Positions 41,923 to 45,012 of a DNA stretch of 45,012 bases are shown here, piece by piece. A program made the translations under genes and the position numbers. The stretch spans positions 1 to 45,012 of the forward strand of contig JAMJFS010000013.1 in assembly GCA_023544565.1 (NCBI GenBank). The letters run 5' to 3'. Each line of letters starts with the position of its first letter. Position 1 is the first letter of the stretch. This DNA comes from Methanosarcinaceae archaeon. Its GTDB lineage: Archaea > Halobacteriota > Methanosarcinia > Methanosarcinales > Methanosarcinaceae. The notes beneath the pieces were generated by a model. The model saw only the letters and a list, made by a program, of their open reading frames with translations, was not told the DNA's origin and ran no database searches.

Positions 41923-42725
41923 AAAACTTCATCCATGCTTCCGCTTCTGAATCCCTCGATGTCCATTGTAACATAGTCAAAACCCAGTTTCTTGAGATGG
42001 GATACGATCCGTTCACGCTCCTGTAAAAATCTATCAAATTCGGATGGTATGATCTCAATACGTGCGATGCTGCTCCTGTCACTATGGTCGCGCACCCGCA
42101 GTTGTGTGAATCCTAGGGAGAATAGAAAATCCTCTGCCGCCCCGACGCGCGTAAGCCCGTCCCTTGTTATCAACTGCCCGTATGGGAATCTTGATGACAG
42201 GCATGCCATTGATGGCTTGTCAGCAACTGACAGATCGATCTCGCGTGCAATCTGCCGCACCTCATCTTTTGTAACCCCGAAATCCACAAATGGCGTGAAT
42301 ACCCGTTCACCTGCTTCAACAATAGCCTGCCTTCCCGGCCGGTGTCCCTGGATCTCAGATGCATTGGTGCCTTCAAGTACCACGTTGAACCCCTCCTCAT
42401 CAGCGATATTAATAAGGGTGTGCAGAAGTCCTTTTTTGCAATGATAACAACGATCCTGCGTATTTTCGGCAAAACCCGGCTCTTCCAGTTCATCGAAATT
42501 CACGATCATGTGTTTTATCCCGATCTCGCGCGCAGTTTGTACTGCACCTTTTAATTCACGTTCAGAGAAGGTTTCTGAACTGGCCGTAACTGCCAGGGCA
42601 CGCCCCCCAAGTGCTTCATATGCGAGTGCGGCAATGGTTGCACTGTCTACGCCGCCTGAGAATGCTATTATTGCGCTGTTTTTTTGTGCGATCGCTTCTT
42701 TGATCTGGTTAATTTTTTCCTGCAT
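41919..42725 (-). CDS. larE: LarE-type sulfur transferase
   Basis: A 268-residue PP-loop ATPase of the LarE family. LarE delivers sulfur to the nickel-pincer cofactor in lactate racemase systems. SGGVDSATIAA near residues 24-34 binds ATP. Three conserved cysteines are visible: DRCYHCKKGLL (two) and MACLSSRFPYG (one). That pattern fits the iron-sulfur LarE type, which carries a cluster instead of giving up its own Cys. No larB or larC lies nearby. It is the first gene before GNAT and DUF531. Confidence 0.87.
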   Translation of the reverse strand: MQEKINQIKEAIAQKNSAIIAFSGGVDSATIAALAYEALGGRALAVTASSETFSERELKGAVQTAREIGIKHMIVNFDELEEPGFAENTQDRCYHCKKGLLHTLINIADEEGFNVVLEGTNASEIQGHRPGRQAIVEAGERVFTPFVDFGVTKDEVRQIAREIDLSVADKPSMACLSSRFPYGQLITRDGLTRVGAAEDFLFSLGFTQLRVRDHSDRSSIARIEIIPSEFDRFLQERERIVSHLKKLGFDYVTMDIEGFRSGSMDEVL

Positions 42726-43146
42726 TTTTGGTCTGGAGATATTATGGTGTGAGGGGTGTTATATTTTACTCGACTTTGAGATCACAGTTATGAATTCACT
42801 CAAAAGAGTTGTTGAGATATTAGTATCAAATGTTAAAGAGAACCAATTTATATTGTAAAAATGGCATATTGTTGCACATGGCAAAAATAAGAACCGGTGG
42901 TATTGCAACTCACCTCATAATTTAAGATCCAATTGAAGAGGGGTTTAGGTTATTTAGAAAAGAAACACTGGATGCAGACGAGTTGAAAAGATACTTGGAA
43001 TATTCAAGAATCAAATTGGGATAGTGTATACTTCAACTTAGTTGAATTTTAGTGCTTGGGTGTAGTATTATAAGACCACGTCGCAAAACCTAAAATACAG
43101 CAGCAACATTATTAAATAAAGTATAATGGACAAACGGTGATTCAAG
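42726..43146. other. intergenic region between larE and glmM
   Basis: These 421 bases hold divergent promoters and a broken small gene at 42878-43024. A palindrome TTCAAC-TTA-GTTGAA follows near 43032-43046, and GGTGAT before the glmM start serves as its ribosome site. Confidence 0.55.
42878..43024 (+). pseudogene. small gene broken by one stop codon
   Basis: An ATG at 42878 opens a frame reading MAKIRTGGIATHLII, then a TAA at 42923-42925, then DPIEEGFRLFRKETLDADEL in the same frame, continuing to KRYLEYSRIKLG and TAG at 43022-43024. The part after the stop looks like a normal charged helical C-terminus. One substitution could have disabled a 48-residue protein. I do not recognise the family. 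The size is compatible with an antitoxin or small regulator. Confidence 0.45.
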
Positions 43147-44487
43147 ATGGCATTTTTTGGGACAAACGGAGTAAGGGGCATTGCTAATGATTATATCACA
43201 CCACAACTTGCGGTAGATGTGGCAAAAAGTCTTGGCACATACATGGGCTCAAAGGGAACGATCGCAATAGGGCGCGACACAAGGATGTCAGGAGATATGC
43301 TAAAATTAGCCGCTATCGCGGGTGCACTATCTTCAGGACTTACGGTCATTGATGTCGGAATCGCGCCGGTGCCGGCTGTACAATATTATGTTCGCGACCA
43401 TGCTGATGCAGGAATAATGATAACAGCATCCCATAATCCGCGAGAGTATAATGGGATCAAATTGATCGCAGGGGATGGCAGCGAGTTCTCACGTGAGGGT
43501 GAGGATGAGGTGGAAAAGATATACTATTCCAAACAGTTCGCATCCGCAAACTGGGACAGGACAGGAGATCTGCGGACAGCCAATGATGCAAATGAGTATT
43601 ACATACAGGGAGTGATCGATCATGTGGATGCAGAAAACATTCGGGGAAAGCGGTTGAAAGTTGTAGCAGATACCGGATGTGGTGCAGGTTCTCTTACATT
43701 GCCGTTCATGCTTCAAAGGCTCGGATGCGAGGTCATAACTATCAATGCACAACTTGACGGCACATTCCCATGGCGCAATCCTGAACCAACGCCCGATGTA
43801 TTAACAGAACTTGCGGAAATTGTACGGATAACAGGTGCCGATATGGGTGTAGCACAGGATGGAGATGCTGACCGCGCCGTGTTTGTTGACGAGAATGGCG
43901 ATTTTATTGATGAAGAGGTACTGCTCGCCATGATGGCGAAGTACATTTTAAGCCGCGAAAAAGGAGTTATTGTTACACCTGTCAGTTCATCCCAGCGCAT
44001 GGCAGACATTGCAAAAGAAGCAGGTGTTGAACTTATCTGGACTGCGGTCGGTTCCATCAACGTGGCAAGAAAGATGATGGAGACCAATGCCGTATTTGGT
44101 GGAGAGGGTAATGGCGGTCTGATCTTCCCGGCGCACCAGTACTGTCGTGACGGTGGTATGGCATGTGCAAAGTTGCTGGAAATAATCGCAGCAGGGACAA
44201 CTCTGTCAGAGTTCGCCAAAAGTGTGCCTATATATTTCAATTCCAAGACAAAAACGGTTTGCAAGGATCTTAAGAAAACCATGAATCGTGTAAAATCGGC
44301 CGTTTTAGAGGGTAATGAAAAAGTCGATACAACGGACGGGGTCAAGATATGGTACGACGAAGGCTGGGTACTTATCCGACCATCCGGCACCGAGCCGATC
44401 ATCAGGATATTTGCCGAATCAAAAACAAAAGCAAAGGCAGAGGAATTGATGCTTGCGGGGTTGGAATTGGTTGAGAAGTGCAAGTGA
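43147..44487 (+). CDS. glmM: phosphohexomutase, GlmM type
   Basis: An alpha-D-phosphohexomutase of 446 residues. The phospho-Ser loop is MITASHNPREYNG near residue 95, the metal loop is QDGDADRAV, the sugar-binding loop is GGEGNGGLIF, and the phosphate loop is RPSGTEPIIRI near the end. It starts MAFFGTNGVRG, as in archaeal phosphoglucosamine mutases, which make glucosamine-1-phosphate for UDP-GlcNAc. Phosphoglucomutase or phosphomannomutase activity is also possible. A TATA-like TTAAATAAAG and GGTGAT lie upstream. Confidence 0.92.
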   Translation: MAFFGTNGVRGIANDYITPQLAVDVAKSLGTYMGSKGTIAIGRDTRMSGDMLKLAAIAGALSSGLTVIDVGIAPVPAVQYYVRDHADAGIMITASHNPREYNGIKLIAGDGSEFSREGEDEVEKIYYSKQFASANWDRTGDLRTANDANEYYIQGVIDHVDAENIRGKRLKVVADTGCGAGSLTLPFMLQRLGCEVITINAQLDGTFPWRNPEPTPDVLTELAEIVRITGADMGVAQDGDADRAVFVDENGDFIDEEVLLAMMAKYILSREKGVIVTPVSSSQRMADIAKEAGVELIWTAVGSINVARKMMETNAVFGGEGNGGLIFPAHQYCRDGGMACAKLLEIIAAGTTLSEFAKSVPIYFNSKTKTVCKDLKKTMNRVKSAVLEGNEKVDTTDGVKIWYDEGWVLIRPSGTEPIIRIFAESKTKAKAEELMLAGLELVEKCK

Positions 44488-44730
44488 TTTGGGATTGGTT
44501 TGGTTTGATTTGATGTATTTATTTAGTCGGTCTAAAGTTGTGTTGTAGTGTATGCGGATTAATGGGTGAAAATGAAAAAGGTACTACCATCCGCGCGTAG
44601 CGAGGCACCGTCCTTCACTAATGCCCTGAATACACATCGAAGTTTCAATCGTTGTCAACACATCTGTTTTTGTACGGATTGTTCTACATAGAAACTACAT
44701 ATTTTGTGAATGCGAACGTATGGTATGTAT

Positions 44731-44761
44731 GGAACATGCCGCCTACGGCGGGGTTGCTGCA
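44731..44761 (-). repeat. REP-like palindrome, left end of 155-bp element
   Basis: GGAACATGCCGCCTACGGCG followed by GGGTTGCTGCA. It is an imperfect reverse complement of 44857-44885, so the two form terminal inverted repeats. Confidence 0.75.
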
Positions 44762-44777
44762 TGGGGTTTTAGGTATT

Positions 44778-44799
44778 TGAAATGTGCACCTACATTTCA
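44778..44799. repeat. internal 8-bp hairpin of the element
   Basis: TGAAATGT and ACATTTCA pair perfectly around GCACCT, between the two inverted REP copies. Confidence 0.6.
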
Positions 44800-44856
44800 T
44801 CAGATAAATAAATACGATTCGATAAATGTGATTGGTCGAGTTAAAATAAACATGAG

Positions 44857-44885
44857 TGCAACAACCGCCGTAGGCGGCGTGTTCC
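44857..44885 (+). repeat. REP-like palindrome, right end of 155-bp element
   Basis: TGCAACAACCGCCGTAGGCG followed by GCGTGTTCC. This is the cleanest copy of family B and served as reference for the others. Confidence 0.75.
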
Positions 44886-44958
44886 ATCATTAGCGAGAAA
44901 ATAATCGCTGATGCTTAGATTCACTCGAAGTAAATCATTTTACAAAAAGAACTCAAAA

Positions 44959-44990
44959 CGAGAAAACGCTCACTTTGTTCGCGTTAACTC
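44959..44990 (+). repeat. hairpin repeat family A, reference copy
   Basis: GAGAAAACGC, the loop TCACTTTGTTC, and GCGTTAACTC. The extension GGAGTACATAAT to 45002 is shared with the truncated copy at 23703-23727. The window ends soon after. Confidence 0.75.
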
Positions 44991-45012
44991 GGAGTACATA
45001 ATCCTATAGATT

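Larger units (their letters stand above)
44488..45012. other. repeat-rich intergenic DNA at window end
   Basis: No gene is seen. It carries a REP-bounded element (44731-44885), a short AGCGA/TCGCT hairpin at about 44893-44910, and hairpin repeat A with its right extension (44959-45002). A GC-rich CCGCGCGTAGCGAGG at 44591-44605 may be a decayed REP copy. A 68-codon minus-strand frame made of the inverted repeats is rejected. Confidence 0.6.

Noticed and set aside
44684-44890. 68-codon minus-strand frame
   Set aside because: It is built from the two inverted REP copies and the DNA between them.
1-45012. CRISPR array, prophage or insertion sequence
   Set aside because: No regular repeat-spacer pattern, cas gene, integrase or transposase reading frame was seen.

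Overview
The window looks like a chromosomal segment from a methane-cycling archaeon, most likely of the order Methanosarcinales (Methanosarcinaceae or an ANME-2-type relative). The evidence is the gene content: F420-dependent methylene-tetrahydromethanopterin dehydrogenase, a Fae-Hps fusion, SepRS (Sep-tRNA route to Cys-tRNA), archaeosine transglycosylase, geranylgeranyl reductase-type flavoproteins, the archaeal ADTH/DHQ-II route to shikimate, and several families I know mainly from methanogens (DUF473, DUF531, DUF166, DUF2111). Promoters have archaeal TATA boxes. Several genes carry clear Shine-Dalgarno sites of the GGAGGTGA type, while others look leaderless. No phage, CRISPR array or intact insertion sequence was seen.

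Layout. 1-480: a free-standing tRNA-Cys and 5S rRNA unit with its own TATA box. 481-5473: tgtA, then a UbiA prenyltransferase, a geranylgeranyl-reductase-like flavoprotein and a radical SAM protein, which look like one lipid or quinone-type pathway. 5582-11627: a coiled-coil protein, serB, mtd, an M50 protease, DUF2111, a pyruvate-kinase-C-like protein, PAC2 and DUF473. 11656-20240: DUF169-sepS, translin, small proteins, UPF0147, a zinc-ribbon protein, hef and glyS. 20640-24591: a small unknown gene, a second ADTH synthase-like gene, hicBA, dut, tRNA-Val, a 600-bp stretch with decayed sequence, and small membrane proteins. 24852-28161: geranylgeranyl reductase, fae-hps and tpiA. 28420-33348 (minus): a five-gene aromatic amino acid operon, aroA'-aroB'-aroD-aroE-tyrA, with 4-bp overlaps at two junctions. 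33877-38887: a sodium/solute symporter, a lipoprotein-like membrane protein, an MBL-fold hydrolase and an AAA ATPase. 39263-42725 (minus): larE-GNAT-DUF531 followed by TrmB-DUF166. 43147-44487: a GlmM-type phosphohexomutase, then repeat-rich intergenic DNA to the end.

Genes that work together. tRNA-Cys (89-161), SepRS (12276-13895) and phosphoserine phosphatase (6583-7251) all act on or around O-phosphoserine: SepRS charges tRNA-Cys with it, and SerB turns it into serine. Mtd and Fae-Hps both belong to C1 and pentose-phosphate metabolism on tetrahydromethanopterin. The aro operon covers the first steps of the archaeal shikimate route and the tyrosine branch.

The least explained content lies between genes. 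It includes a four-copy hairpin repeat (2027, 11161, 23703 and 44959) whose stem shows two compensated base-pair changes; a family of GC-rich REP-like palindromes, one of which supplies the stop codon of tyrA; a 155-bp element bounded by inverted REP copies; two decayed reading frames; two very short possible minigenes with good expression signals; and a perfect 12-bp inverted repeat just ahead of the PAC2 gene. All functions are read from motifs and family recollection, since no search could be run.
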